From NCBI GenBank assembly GCA_964017065.1, contig OZ024791.1, positions 1,299,887 through 1,363,886 on the forward strand: a stretch of DNA of 64,000 nucleotides. Direction: 5' to 3'. Positions 52,801 to 62,218 of this stretch are shown piece after piece. The notes under the pieces were generated by a model, which did not search any database, was not told where the DNA came from, and saw only the letters and a program-made list of their open reading frames with translations. The position numbers were made by a program, and so were the translations under genes. This stretch comes from Haliclona indistincta (Eukaryota; Porifera; Demospongiae; Haplosclerida; Chalinidae). The stretch's first letter is position 1. Every line of letters starts with the position of its first letter.

Positions 52801-53130
52801 GGGGTCAGTAACAGCAGCAGTGGAGTCAGTAGCAGCAGCAGTGGAGTCAGTAACAGCAGCAGTGGGGTCAGTAGCAGCAGCAGTGGAGTCAGTAACAGCA
52901 GCAGTGGGGTCAGTAACAGCAGCAGTGGAGTCAGTAACAGCAGCAGTGGAGTCAGTAACAGCAGCAGTGGGGTCAGTAACAGCAGCAGTGGAGTCAGTAA
53001 CAGCAGCAGTGGAGTCAGTAACAGCAGCAGTGGAGTCAGTAACAGCAGTACTGCCTTGAGTCTTCATTTGCTGCTTCTGTTGGCTCTTCTTGCTCTGGGA
53101 ATCTTTCATCTCAGCACTGCTGTCTTGCTT
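49843..53130 (-). CDS. Gene B giant exon (3.29 kb) with three coding minisatellites
   Basis: Acceptor CACTGACAAG before AAGCAAGACAGC, donor GAGCTGGAG|GTGAGC. One frame runs the whole 1,096 codons except TGA at 51598-51600. Repeat blocks: 21-bp units at ~52775-53050, 30-bp units at ~51050-51780, 33-bp units at ~49990-51005. Between them, unique low-complexity sequence includes acidic, Lys-rich and Ser-rich parts and FDLPVRQARRSSFLTAIFRK. All periods are multiples of three, so other frames stay open too. This frame is chosen because both splice junctions are in phase with coiled-coil exons. Confidence 0.65.
51598..51600 (-). other. In-frame TGA in the gene B repeat exon
   Basis: Within a 30-bp unit that elsewhere reads ACTGACCGT or similar; here ACTGACTGACCTGCC. 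The frame continues open on both sides for more than 500 codons. Confidence 0.75.
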
Positions 53131-53706
53131 CTTGTCAGTGGTAAGTAAAAGAGGAAGAGAAATCTGGAGGATAATTTGCAAATGCAGACAAATCAGCGTT
53201 AATTTTGAGACGGAATGTAGGTGTTTGACTGACCTCTTTTTCCTTCGGTTTGTCTGCTACAGACAAACGTGATGGGTAACTGGTGTTCCCAAAATCTGTG
53301 AAACAAAAATAATTCCACAGCCAATTAATTCTCAATCATTCAAGCCTTCATGAAATGAAGGAAAATTTGCATTAATTTGACGTACCGTCATCAGACGATC
53401 GAGTTGTGGTCGGATTGGAATCCTTGCTTGATTCGATTCATCTCGATAGGACGACGACTCGACTTGGAAAACAGGACAAGATGATTCAAAATCAATCTAA
53501 TACTGTTCAGATCAGTAATTCTCGAATAAAACGAACAACTGTGCGATGATCAACGCTCGTCTCTGTCGCAAACTGGAGAGCAAGTGCCAGGTTTCGATCG
53601 TGGAAGAACGAAAATGACAGGTGAGTTTGGCGTGGACGAGACTAATACGAGACGCGTTGCCACAACCACGCCGGACCGCGAAAGTTTCGCGCGGGAACGC
53701 CTACAA

Positions 53707-53714
53707 TGACGTCA
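53707..53714. promoter_or_regulatory. Perfect CRE palindrome TGACGTCA in a GC-rich block
   Basis: TGACGTCA lies in a CpG-containing stretch (about 53560-53720) upstream, in minus sense, of the first exon of the gene B 3' part. ATGACAG|GTGAGT at 53613-53625 on the + strand looks like a short first exon. A promoter here is plausible but unproven. Confidence 0.35.
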
Positions 53715-53836
53715 CGATATGTTTGCGTTTATTTTTTGTCATGGGCAAACACCTGGTCATTTTTATAGTGCAGTGTAGCCGCGATATTGCTCAAAATTAT
53801 ACCTGTGAAAGTGCAGTATTTATGATGCCTGATCTT

Positions 53837-54036
53837 NNNNNNNNNNNNNNNNNNNNNNNNNNNNNNNNNNNNNNNNNNNNNNNNNNNNNNNNNNNNNNNN
53901 NNNNNNNNNNNNNNNNNNNNNNNNNNNNNNNNNNNNNNNNNNNNNNNNNNNNNNNNNNNNNNNNNNNNNNNNNNNNNNNNNNNNNNNNNNNNNNNNNNNN
54001 NNNNNNNNNNNNNNNNNNNNNNNNNNNNNNNNNNNN
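53837..54036. other. Assembly gap (200 N)
   Basis: Run of N. The gene B 5' frame is open into the gap, so coding sequence is missing here. Confidence 0.99.
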
Positions 54037-55365
54037 CTAGTAAAGTGTCTCTCTCCTTCACAACCTCCTCCACTTTCTGCTTCTCCATGACTAACTCCTC
54101 TTGTAGCTGTGTGACCACACCCCTCAGCTGCACACTCCCATCCTCCACCATCACCAGTTGGCTAGCTAGCTCCTCCTTCTCCGCTGCTGTTGCTCGCAGT
54201 TCATGACGAAGTGCTCCAATCTCAACGTCTCCCTTTCTCGTCACATCAGCTAATTTCAGTTCAAGATGATGTGCTCGTCCAGAACAAGCATTATACAGTA
54301 TCGCTAGCTGGGCCCTATCCAAGTGATCCATTCGGCCTTCTCTCTCAGATGGTACATCTTGTCTCCAATACTGCAGTTGCTGTTCATTAGAAGTAGCTGT
54401 GAGAAGCTCATTTTCTTGTCCCTGGTCTTCATGGTGGTATGGAGGTTGTAGCCAGTACTGCTGTTCTTTGGTATAAGTCATTTCTCTACTCTGTTGTTGA
54501 CTGTCATCATATGACTGACTCGTCCCAGTGAATATGTTTGTAGAGTGGTCTTGTCGGCTAGCAGCTGTTGGAGAGACATTGGTGCTGTCCGTACGAGAAG
54601 GAGGAGGAAGAAGAGATTGAGAGGGAGGAGAGAGAGGATGGGAGGGAGGAGGGAGTGAATGAGAGGGAGGAGGGAGAGGGTGAGAGGGAGGAGAGAGAGG
54701 ATGGGAGGGAGGAGAGAGTGGATGAGAGGGAGGAGGGAGAGGGTGAGGAAGATGAGATTGAGAGGGAGGAGAGAGAGGATGGGAGGGAGGAGGAAGAGGA
54801 TGAGGATGAGGAGAGAGAACAGTTGCTTGTGTGTTGCTAGGTTTGTTATACGTTGGCAGCTGTTCAAGCTCTGTAGAGGGTGTGGTCACTGCTGGTGACC
54901 ATGCCTACTGATGATAAAACCCATGATAATAACAAAGAGGCTAGTTTACTTACATGGCGGCGAGGAGGGGAGAGAAAGGACATGTCCTCGCTGGATGAAT
55001 CACTAGAGTCCAGTAGATCATCACACAGCTGCTCGCTGAGCAAACGCTGTAACTGAAGAGAGAGAGGAATTCTATTGTATATACTACATAATAATAACTT
55101 CAACTGAGCCTCTACAAACTAGCGGTTCACTCTTTATTGTTCTCTGTCAAATGACTGTACCAACTACTTCACTTTCCACGCACGTGTAGCTGTCATGGCA
55201 GCGCCCGTCCTTGTTCTCTCACCTCTTCTTTTCTCTGTACATCATCTTCGTCCTCAGATATCTGTTGTGTAGTACATGGTAGTATTTACAGTGACACTAC
55301 ATTCAATAGTAGCGCGCTATTCTTACTTCAGGCTGCTCCACTTGGAACAAAAGCGATCCCTCCAT
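54037..55365 (-). CDS. Gene B, 5' part: Pro-rich and coiled-coil protein (truncated by gap)
   Basis: Exon 1 55365-55327 starts with ATG (MEGSLLFQVEQPE) before GTAAGA. Exon 2 is 55261-55223 (SEDEDDVQRKEE), exon 3 55052-54954 (LQRLLSEQLCDDLLDSSDSS), exon 4 54904 into the gap. All junctions are phase 0; exon 4 most likely uses the acceptor CAGTAG|GCATGG, because CAG|TAG would bring in a stop. Exon 4 holds a run of PPSHPLS-type repeats (54660-54815), a Gln-rich region, then a long coiled coil (ALRHELRATAAEKEELASQL, LQEELVMEKQKVEEVVKERD). No catalytic domain is seen. A structural or scaffold role is inferred from composition only. It may be the N-terminal part of the same gene as 46910-53431, or a separate gene. 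Confidence 0.72.
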
Positions 55366-55429
55366 TTTCCGCCGCCAATGTAATAATAATGGGCGTGGTT
55401 TAGTTCAAAAACGGCCCGGGAATCAAGAA

Positions 55430-55565
55430 ATACACCACCGGTCCACAACGTAAACCAACAAGGAACAAGCATGGAATGGTAACACGATTGACTTGCTAAC
55501 AGACCATAGATCCCTACATCAGTGGCTGCTGTGGCTGACTACAGCAGTTATGCTAGTTGCCGAGT
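55430..55565 (+). repeat. Single un-duplicated copy of the 44.2-kb hairpin arm
   Basis: AACAAGGAACAAGCATGGAATGG, ACACGATTGACTTGCTAACAG, CCATAGATCCCTACATCAGTGGCTGCTG is nearly identical to 44285-44356. It lies between gene C's stop and gene B's start codon. Confidence 0.85.
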
Positions 55566-55840
55566 TCTGCTAATTGCTAGTTGCCGTGCAGACTAATGAA
55601 TACTAGAAATTATTGGAGCTAGGGCTATAGTGAAGTGAGTGAAATGTCAGGTTCTCTCAAGAATTATAACACTATAAACACAAAACACACAAGTAAGAAA
55701 TATACACAAGTCATGAACTATCTTTTTTTAAGTCGAAGTGCATACGAAAGATTAGACCAGTTGGTGGGTAGCATGTTTTGCACACAATACGATACTGTAG
55801 ATGACATCCTCTGAGTTGATCACTGTGACGTCGCTATAGC

Positions 55841-58800
55841 TCACTGTTCTTGAACATGTGTGCATGGTTGATCCTCCACTTCACTGTTAGACACACTCAC
55901 TAAATTAACAGATAGTACTTGTAATGCTAAAATAATAATAGTGAGCTACTGTATTTCTTCTAAAGATTCGGCACCCCTTATTTTTCGGCACGTTGTCGCT
56001 GAAATGCGTACTAAACCTCTAAATTTCGGCAAGCGCTTTGGTTCTTCGTCACAGTAAGTCAACATCCCGACGTGAAAAGTCCTGTACTTCATGGAAAAGA
56101 GCTGTAGACGCGTTCTTGTTCAAACACACGCTTGTCGCCACACCTCCAATTATTCGGCACTTCTGGAACTTCTGCCACAATTACCTCCAAATATTGGGCA
56201 AGCAAATCTGAAATTATTTATTTTGCGCCGAATTTTTAGAAGAAATACGGTATATCATAACAATTCATCACTTACCAAATTCTCCAAGATATTTGATTAT
56301 TTCATCATATCTTGATTCATCATCTTCATCTGCAGCATACAATTTTTTTCCAACTCTCGCTCTATCAAGTACAGTCTCACCAACCTAAATAACGCGTGAG
56401 TCATGACATATAAGTTTAGTGAGTACAGGGCTAATAATACCACACACACACCATGTGCTACAGTCCATTATGTGATGAGTCATGAATCATGTAGTATATA
56501 AATCACTATTATGAGGTGTAATATATACGACCCTCCGCCTCGGCCATGCATCAGAACTTTCCGGTTAATAAACCCCAAGGCGTAGCCGAGGTGCTTATTT
56601 TATTTTTTTATCCATCCATTATCCATTTTATTTTTTATTATCCCCTTTGTGAATTACAACACAAACATCCACTACATGTATGAGGAATCCATTTTTGGAC
56701 CACTATGAAACTCAGTGACTACCTCCCATGCAGTGTACTGTACAGCACTTTATGCTTCTTGATGGACGGAGCTGCCATCTAATTTCCATTAATCTAAAAT
56801 CGACACAGCATGAAAAATAAAATCAATTCCAATGATCTGATCTCAAGCAAAGACACATGAGAAAACTGAATTAAATTATTGAGAGAGACACACATTTGCT
56901 GTACGACCCTAATATTCTCATAATTATTATGACAACTCATAAACTCATGTTAGTAGTTATAGTGAGAATAGTGTTACAATTATCTATTCATTATACTCTA
57001 ATTTGAGGCTGCGCTTACACGGTGACACTATCAGCTGAAAACGCGCAAAAACGCAAACTTTTCTTTGCGGATGCGCCTTTTTTTACACTGCAACGACGAA
57101 AACGAGTGGCGTTTTTAAGCGAGGCATTATCAAAACGAAGACGCTTCTCAAAGTGGAAACTTTCAAAAACGATAAAACAGAAATGACAATTTTCATTGTG
57201 TAAACAGCAAAAAACGGGAAGCGCACGTGTTATCGAAAAGAATTTCAACTTGAGATGGCAAACACAGAGCTTCTTTTACTCGTGCTGCTGCTAAGCTGCT
57301 TATTGGTTTTGCAGCAAGCGAAAATGATCGAATACGGACGTCTCCATGCCCATAGAGCAAAGAATAAAACTACCAGAATGTTTTTCGTTGGAAAAAGTGG
57401 CAGTCTTCTTCGCAAGAGGCTTGGGCGCTTGGAAGCAGTATTTTTTGAGTTGTTTTTGGGTGGCATTGTCGATCATGCACGCACGTTCGCCAAGTTGTAA
57501 GTTGTCTGTTTACTCCACACCTATAATGGGTGTGGTTAAAGAGATAAGAACGCAATCAACGCATGCGTTTTCATTCTCTTGTTTACATGACGACGCGTAT
57601 TGTGACGGTCGTGACCCAGCGTATTTTCATTGCTATCGTCACCGTGTAAACGCAGTCTGAGCTGTGACCATACAACTACCAACAACACAACACTACCAGT
57701 AGATAATAACACTCACTTTATTACGGAGAGACAGATCTGCTCCTAGTTGAATAAGGAATTTGACATTATCAAGACGACCAAAAAAAGCAGCCCGATGTAG
57801 TGGAGTATTACCATCCTGTGGAAACAAAAGAGAGTACAAGTGTCAGACTGTTTCCAAGTTAAATCAGGTCATAATATTGACATGATCACATGCAATAGTA
57901 CATGTCTCAATACATCACAATATTGTATGAATGAATACCAACACGCTTGTACCAAGGCACAAACCCTCTCATGAAGGATGGACCAGTTGTGCAATAAACC
58001 TGTTATGTTATCATTAAGTCCATGTACTGATCAGCTATATACGTCAAGTTGATAAGGAGCTACACTGTAGGCATTGAAAGTGAAATCGATCTGACTGGCT
58101 TTCTCCATCATCTGTCCACCACAATATGTTGTGCACAAACTATGGATCGGGACAATCCATGGATTGCGCTGCCAAAAGTATGGATCCGTGCTTTGCGCAA
58201 CAATCCATGGATTGTCTGCGGATCGCATAAACGAGGGACTCGAAGTACGGATCTCGGCCAAACCATTGATGCATGGACGCTCGCGAGAAGCGGCGGACTC
58301 TGTATCAACAAAACAAGTGCGACGTTCGCCACTGAAGCACATCCGGCAACAATCATGATGCTGCTCAACTTGATTGCCTACAGTATTCTGAATATGTATA
58401 CTGAGGCAGCAAGGTTGAGATACATGAGATGAATATGGTTGTATGAGTCTTGAGTTCAGGCTGTAATAGCTGGGCAGAGCATGCAGTGATCACACTAGAA
58501 GGCCTCAGTAGCATCTTCTATAGATATCCCTGGGTTCTTGGTCTTCAATATCGCTAGTGTGGCCAGACGAAAACACTGCATGCCATTCAGTGGATCGCCT
58601 TTGTCTTTGCCAGCCGAAAGGTAAGCAACGATTTCCTTTCCTTCCTCCCGATTGATCACCTTGCTCTCTTTCTTCTTTTGCACAAACGATTTTGTGACGT
58701 AGTCCTCGAAGGCGGCTTTTCTGTCCAACATGCACTGTTAAAACGAAAGTGGTAATATCACATCGAAGGTGGGATAATTGCCTCACTTTTCCCACCGAAA

Positions 58801-61800
58801 GTGGGAAAAGTGAAGCAATTCTCTAACCTTCGATGTGATATTACCACCAGTAGCGGTTCTAGGGGGGCCTGGGGGCCACGGCCCCCCAAAATTCTTCCCT
58901 TTAAAATTTTTTACTGTCTTAAAATAATTGTGAGGCAGAGGAGGCGCTTGCCTCCTCGCTTTTGCCCGACCAAAATGTTTATGAACGTATATACCTTGCC
59001 TGGTACAGCTGTCTCTTGGTCTGTCTTGCCCTCCACCAGGCTTACTACGAAGTCATAATTATTCTAATGAATATTAATTAGTTATTTTCCAAAATCGCAC
59101 GCACGCCATGACTGCCCCCCCCAATTGTTTCGTCCTAAAACCGCTAGCTGGAGTGCCAGCTTCAGCTGGAGTGCCAAACCTGTTTGATTGCGCAATCCAT
59201 GGATCGCGCAAGTGCTGGGCAATCCATGGATTACCCGCGTTAACCATGGATCCATACTTTGAGCAGCGCAAACCATGGATTGTCCCGATCCACGGTTTGC
59301 GCATAACATATATACAGACACACATACGGACATGCAGTAAATTACATGACCCAATGGATACAGCTGAAAATATCAAAAATAGTGGAGAGAATTACCAATA
59401 ATATATCTATTGAAGGCACAAATATCAAGTGCCTACATCAGATCATAGTATTGTACATATTACATGATGCAGCATACATACACTATAGTAACACTTGTAC
59501 TCTGATCCATCACAATCTCACAATGTAGACACACTTTGTACTCACAGTATCATTAACTGAACTGACATCAGCTCCTCCATCCACCAGCATCTTCACTACT
59601 GCTAGAGAATCAGTATAAGGGCTGTCATGTAGTGGTGTGTCTCCATACTATTGACAAACAAGTAAACACAACATGTTATGATCATGTACTATGAGTGTCT
59701 CAGTAACAATGATCAACCAACAATAATCCACCATCCAGTACAAAACAATAGTAAACAAAACCAGATTTACTGTTATCATCTTTGAATACTACAAATTCCA
59801 TAGATTATTTAAAAAAATAAAGACATTTTTTCCAACTCTAATTATACCACAAAACCCACATGTGACATGAAATCATACTCAAACTAGCTAAGTAGTGCAG
59901 GCATCAACAAGTGAAAACTAATGGACAAATTTCAAGTCCACCTTATCTGTTGATTCACTAGTGCACAAGAGGATCTATAGAAATGTTACCATAATGTACA
60001 CGTACCTTATCACGAGCATCAATAACTACATTTGGTTGTTGTAATAGTAGCTTTACCACATCTTCGTATCCTCTCCGAGTACCAATGTGTAGAGGAGTTT
60101 GCTGCTCCTGAAACAAAAGAATGAAACATTGTCAATGACAGACACAGTTACAATATTATCATTATTATGAACCTCACACACTCCAATCAAACAGTGCATG
60201 TACTGCTAGCTGGCTACCAATATTCTTATTATACAGTGACAATATTTTAGGTTCACAAGACGTAACCTAATGATTAGTCTGTATCAAGTGGAAAAGACTT
60301 GCTCAGTACAGTACAGAGCAGTACTCAGTACTTGCTCAGCCTTATGTGGTATCTTGCAACACACCATTCCTTCAACTCATGTCTGTCACAACTTGAACAC
60401 ACAAAACATCTCACTACCAGTGAAACAGTCACACTTACTATCATAAGATCCAAAACAGATTAAACTGCTCATGGACACACACTGCATGCCACAGGAGCTA
60501 GGAAGCTATGCCTAGTCTGAATTATCACTTCTCTAGATGCTAGCTAGCAGCTTGCACCTTATCAACCACTTTCTCACGGAAACAAGGTACACCTCTCACA
60601 CTGCTGGTTCCAGAGGACACTACACTAGTAGCTAGACCACAGTGGGTATGACACATCACACACCAACTTATCAATGGTACGGCAGCTACTTAAGCACCAG
60701 AGACTGTATGGCTGCACACACAATCAAAAGGCTACGACATGCATATGCTAGAGAAGCCACAGTGCCACACCCACTGACACTAACCCAGCATACGACCAGT
60801 TCACCTGATTCCTACTGTTAACACACACAAGAACAGCTAGTGCTGGCGGCACAACACTACACTCTGTATCGACTCATTCTGCAGGTTATAATCACTTGAT
60901 TTATACAAATCGACATGATCATGACGTTGAGAGATGATCATGATACTATGACCACTATTAGCAATATGGTACGACAGCACTAGAGAGAGATGCACACACA
61001 CACACACACACACACACTAGACCAGTAGTGTATCACTGTACTACTAGTACTGTCTTGACTAACAAACACTTTCAACACTCCCTGGGAACAACAATAGTAG
61101 AATACCAACATATGTACATGTACAAGTACCGTATTTCCTCGAAAAGAAGCCCAGGCGTCTATTTCCTTCCAGCAAGTTTTTACCCCGGCGTCTAAACAGG
61201 ACCGGCCTCTAATCGAGGCCGGCGTTTATTACTTAATGTTTGTCGAAACCTTTGTAGATTTCCAATTATTCGTACATTAAAATTACAATGGCAGCTAGTC
61301 GACGAGTAGCTGTTCGTAGCGTATATGAAAAGGAAAGCGTAGTAAGAGCGTTTTATATCTACAAAGAATCTTGGACGCCTAGTATTGGAGAAGAGCTATC
61401 TGTCGAAAGAGAAGATGACCCAGCACGACAATCACGCTGTTGCTGTGACGGCTAGACGAACGCGCACACGCATGATAATTGACTGTTGGCGGTACCACAA
61501 TGTTTATGACCCGGCGTTAATACAAGACCCGGCCTCTAATACTGTATGTTACCGTTACACCCCCGACTTATAAACAGGACCGGCGTCTATTCGGAGGCGG
61601 CTTCTATTCGAGGAAATACGGTATACATGTAAATCCTGTGAATACATGTACTGTACCAATAGTGATCAATACTACACTGTACAAAGATGAATGCTCAGTT
61701 ACTGACTGTGAGTGAGAACTGATGTAGTGTGGATTACACACCTGTTACTACATGACTCAACACAGTCACACACAACTCACATCACTAGGGTCATTATAGT

Positions 61801-62061
61801 TTGTATCAGCTCCTCGTGACAAGAGTTCCTTTACTCTTGTCACATCATCATTGCGGCAAGCATCACATAGGGCTTGATTCTGTGAACACAACATAACATC
61901 ATGTATCAAACAATGACAGCTGCTACACTTACAAATAACACATAATCACAAATCAATGTGTATTATTATTTCTGATAACATGCTCTGTTTTGACTATTAC
62001 TAGTTTGAGACTGAAATTATTAGTACTCATCACTCACCAATCGCTCCTGAGAATCAGCCAT
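55841..62061 (-). CDS. Gene C: ankyrin-repeat protein, complete, seven exons (~206 aa)
   Basis: Exons in transcript order: 62061-62038 (MADSQERL), 61879-61781, 60107-60006, 59647-59546, 57815-57717, 56384-56276, 55926-55841 (TGA at 55841-55843). Splice sites are GTGAGT, GTGAGT, GTACGT, GTGAGT, GTGAGT and GTAAGT. Phases agree, and the coding length is 621 bases. Residues ~9-41 (LCDACRNDDVTRVKELLSRG), 42-75 (TPLHIGTRRGYEDVVKLLLQ), 76-109 (TPLHDSPY, VKMLVDGGADV), 110-142 (TPLHRAAFFGRLDNVKFLI) and 143-178 (ETVLDRARVGKK) are five ankyrin repeats, one per exon. This one-exon-one-repeat plan argues for a real gene. The C-terminal tail is acidic and short. It is probably a small cytosolic adaptor. 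Introns carry several MITEs. Confidence 0.88.
55949..56250. mobile_element. TA-flanked MITE (CTGTATTTCTTCTAAA ends) in gene C last intron
   Basis: TACTGTATTTCTTCTAAAGATTCGGC at the left and GCCGAATTTTTAGAAGAAATACGGTA at the right. TA on both sides. Several TTCGGCA motifs are inside. Confidence 0.8.
56400..57000. other. Gene C intron, nothing specific
   Basis: AT-rich; CTCGGCCATGC and GGCGTAGCCGAGG near 56535-56590 form a weak inverted pair. No other feature seen. Confidence 0.4.
57006..57661. mobile_element. Inverted-repeat element (CTGCGYTTACACGGTGAC ends) in gene C intron
   Basis: GGCTGCGCTTACACGGTGAC at the left and GTCACCGTGTAAACGCAG at the right. The interior contains short open frames on both strands without recognisable domains. 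Confidence 0.75.
58495..58731 (-). CDS. Short open frame inside the mobile element (transposon-derived?)
   Basis: 78 codons, beginning MLDRKAAFEDYVTKSFVQKK and continuing KVINREEGKEIVAYL, ending TAG. The helical, Lys-rich start with EEGKEIVxYL reminds me of the N-terminal region of transposon-derived (GIN/KRBA2-like) proteins, but this is from memory of a pattern and untested. It may be a fragment of an internal gene of the element. Confidence 0.35.
   Translation of the reverse strand: MLDRKAAFEDYVTKSFVQKKKESKVINREEGKEIVAYLSAGKDKGDPLNGMQCFRLATLAILKTKNPGISIEDATEAF
58750..58847. repeat. ~45-bp inverted repeat with tiny loop
   Basis: GTGGTAATATCACATCGAAGG ... TTTTCCCAC and GTGGGAAAA ... CCTTCGATGTGATATTACCAC, almost no spacer. 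Because of it, both strands start similar short frames (MGKVRQLSHLRCD and MGKVKQFSNLRCD). Confidence 0.85.
58848..59150. mobile_element. hAT-like MITE (CAGTAGCGGTTCTAGG ends)
   Basis: CAGTAGCGGTTCTAGGGGGG at the left and CCTAAAACCGCTAGCTG at the right. The end pattern CAG-CGG-C/T-C/T-TAGG with a following G-run is common in hAT nonautonomous elements. No convincing 8-bp duplication. Confidence 0.6.
60108..61126. other. Gene C intron, includes (AC)n tract
   Basis: A CA microsatellite lies at about 60991-61016. The rest is AT-rich intron with no feature recognised. Confidence 0.5.
61127..61623. mobile_element. TA-flanked ACCGTATTTCCTCGA element in gene C intron
   Basis: TACCGTATTTCCTCGAAAAGAAGCC at the left and GGCTTCTATTCGAGGAAATACGGTA at the right. 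The interior has repeated GGCCTCTAATCGAGGCCGGCG and ACAGGACCGGC blocks. The end sequence resembles the TACCGTATTT-type elements seen in many animals. Confidence 0.85.
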
Positions 62062-62218
62062 GATACTACTCTGGTTGAAAAGCCGAGGAAGAGATCGAGA
62101 ATATTAGAGACGACCGAGCCGGACCTAGCCTTCAGAAACGAGAGAAAACGTAGTCTATGATGAAATCACGTGATGTAACTTAACTTACTTGAGCCCCGCC
62201 TTTTTCCTAACCACTGCA

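Larger units (their letters stand above)
46910..53431 (-). pseudogene. Gene B, 3' part: repeat-rich coiled-coil protein with two in-frame stops
   Basis: Exons in transcript order: ~53431-53386, 53295-53234, 53130-49843, 47998-47906, 47840-47792, 47768-47671, 47608-47495, 47432-47232, 47122-46910 (TAA). All phases agree. The big exon encodes 13 DSTAAVT repeats, a basic linker (KKKPIVKKKKKGNK), ~24 ATTESTTDRS-type and ~31 HSDSTIADCTA repeats. It ends in a heptad-like segment (LLIELSQLDRIKELE) that continues as coiled coil through the small exons (LRESNEKAKTDKLRMEKEKE, EVEKQWNLLKKEAAVLREKE). The last exon ends in a Pro/Ser/His tail from a minisatellite. TGA at 51598-51600 and TAG at 47367-47369 interrupt the frame; both are explicable as C-to-T changes from CGA and CAG. 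It may be a decaying gene, a null allele or an assembly error. Family not recognised. No ATG is seen in frame before the big exon. Confidence 0.65.
58125..59310. mobile_element. ~1.2-kb element with repeated AATCCATGGATT palindromes
   Basis: Left ATGTTGTGCACAAACTATGG, ATCGGGACAATCCATGGATT and the inverted right end (AAACCATGGATTGTCCCGAT, GCGCATAACATAT) pair. AATCCATGGATT occurs exactly near 58153, 58201 and 59220, with variants near 59191 and 59267. It carries the 58495-58731 open frame and a nested 58848-59150 element. Confidence 0.65.

Noticed and set aside
52367..53059. + strand 230-codon Ala/Val/Ser frame
   Set aside because: Antisense of the DSTAAVT repeat block in gene B.
54568..54840. 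+ strand Glu/Arg/Gly-rich frame
   Set aside because: Antisense of the Pro-rich coding repeat in gene B exon 4.
57255..57660. Overlapping frames on both strands in the gene C intron
   Set aside because: They lie inside an inverted-repeat element, are short, and match no family.
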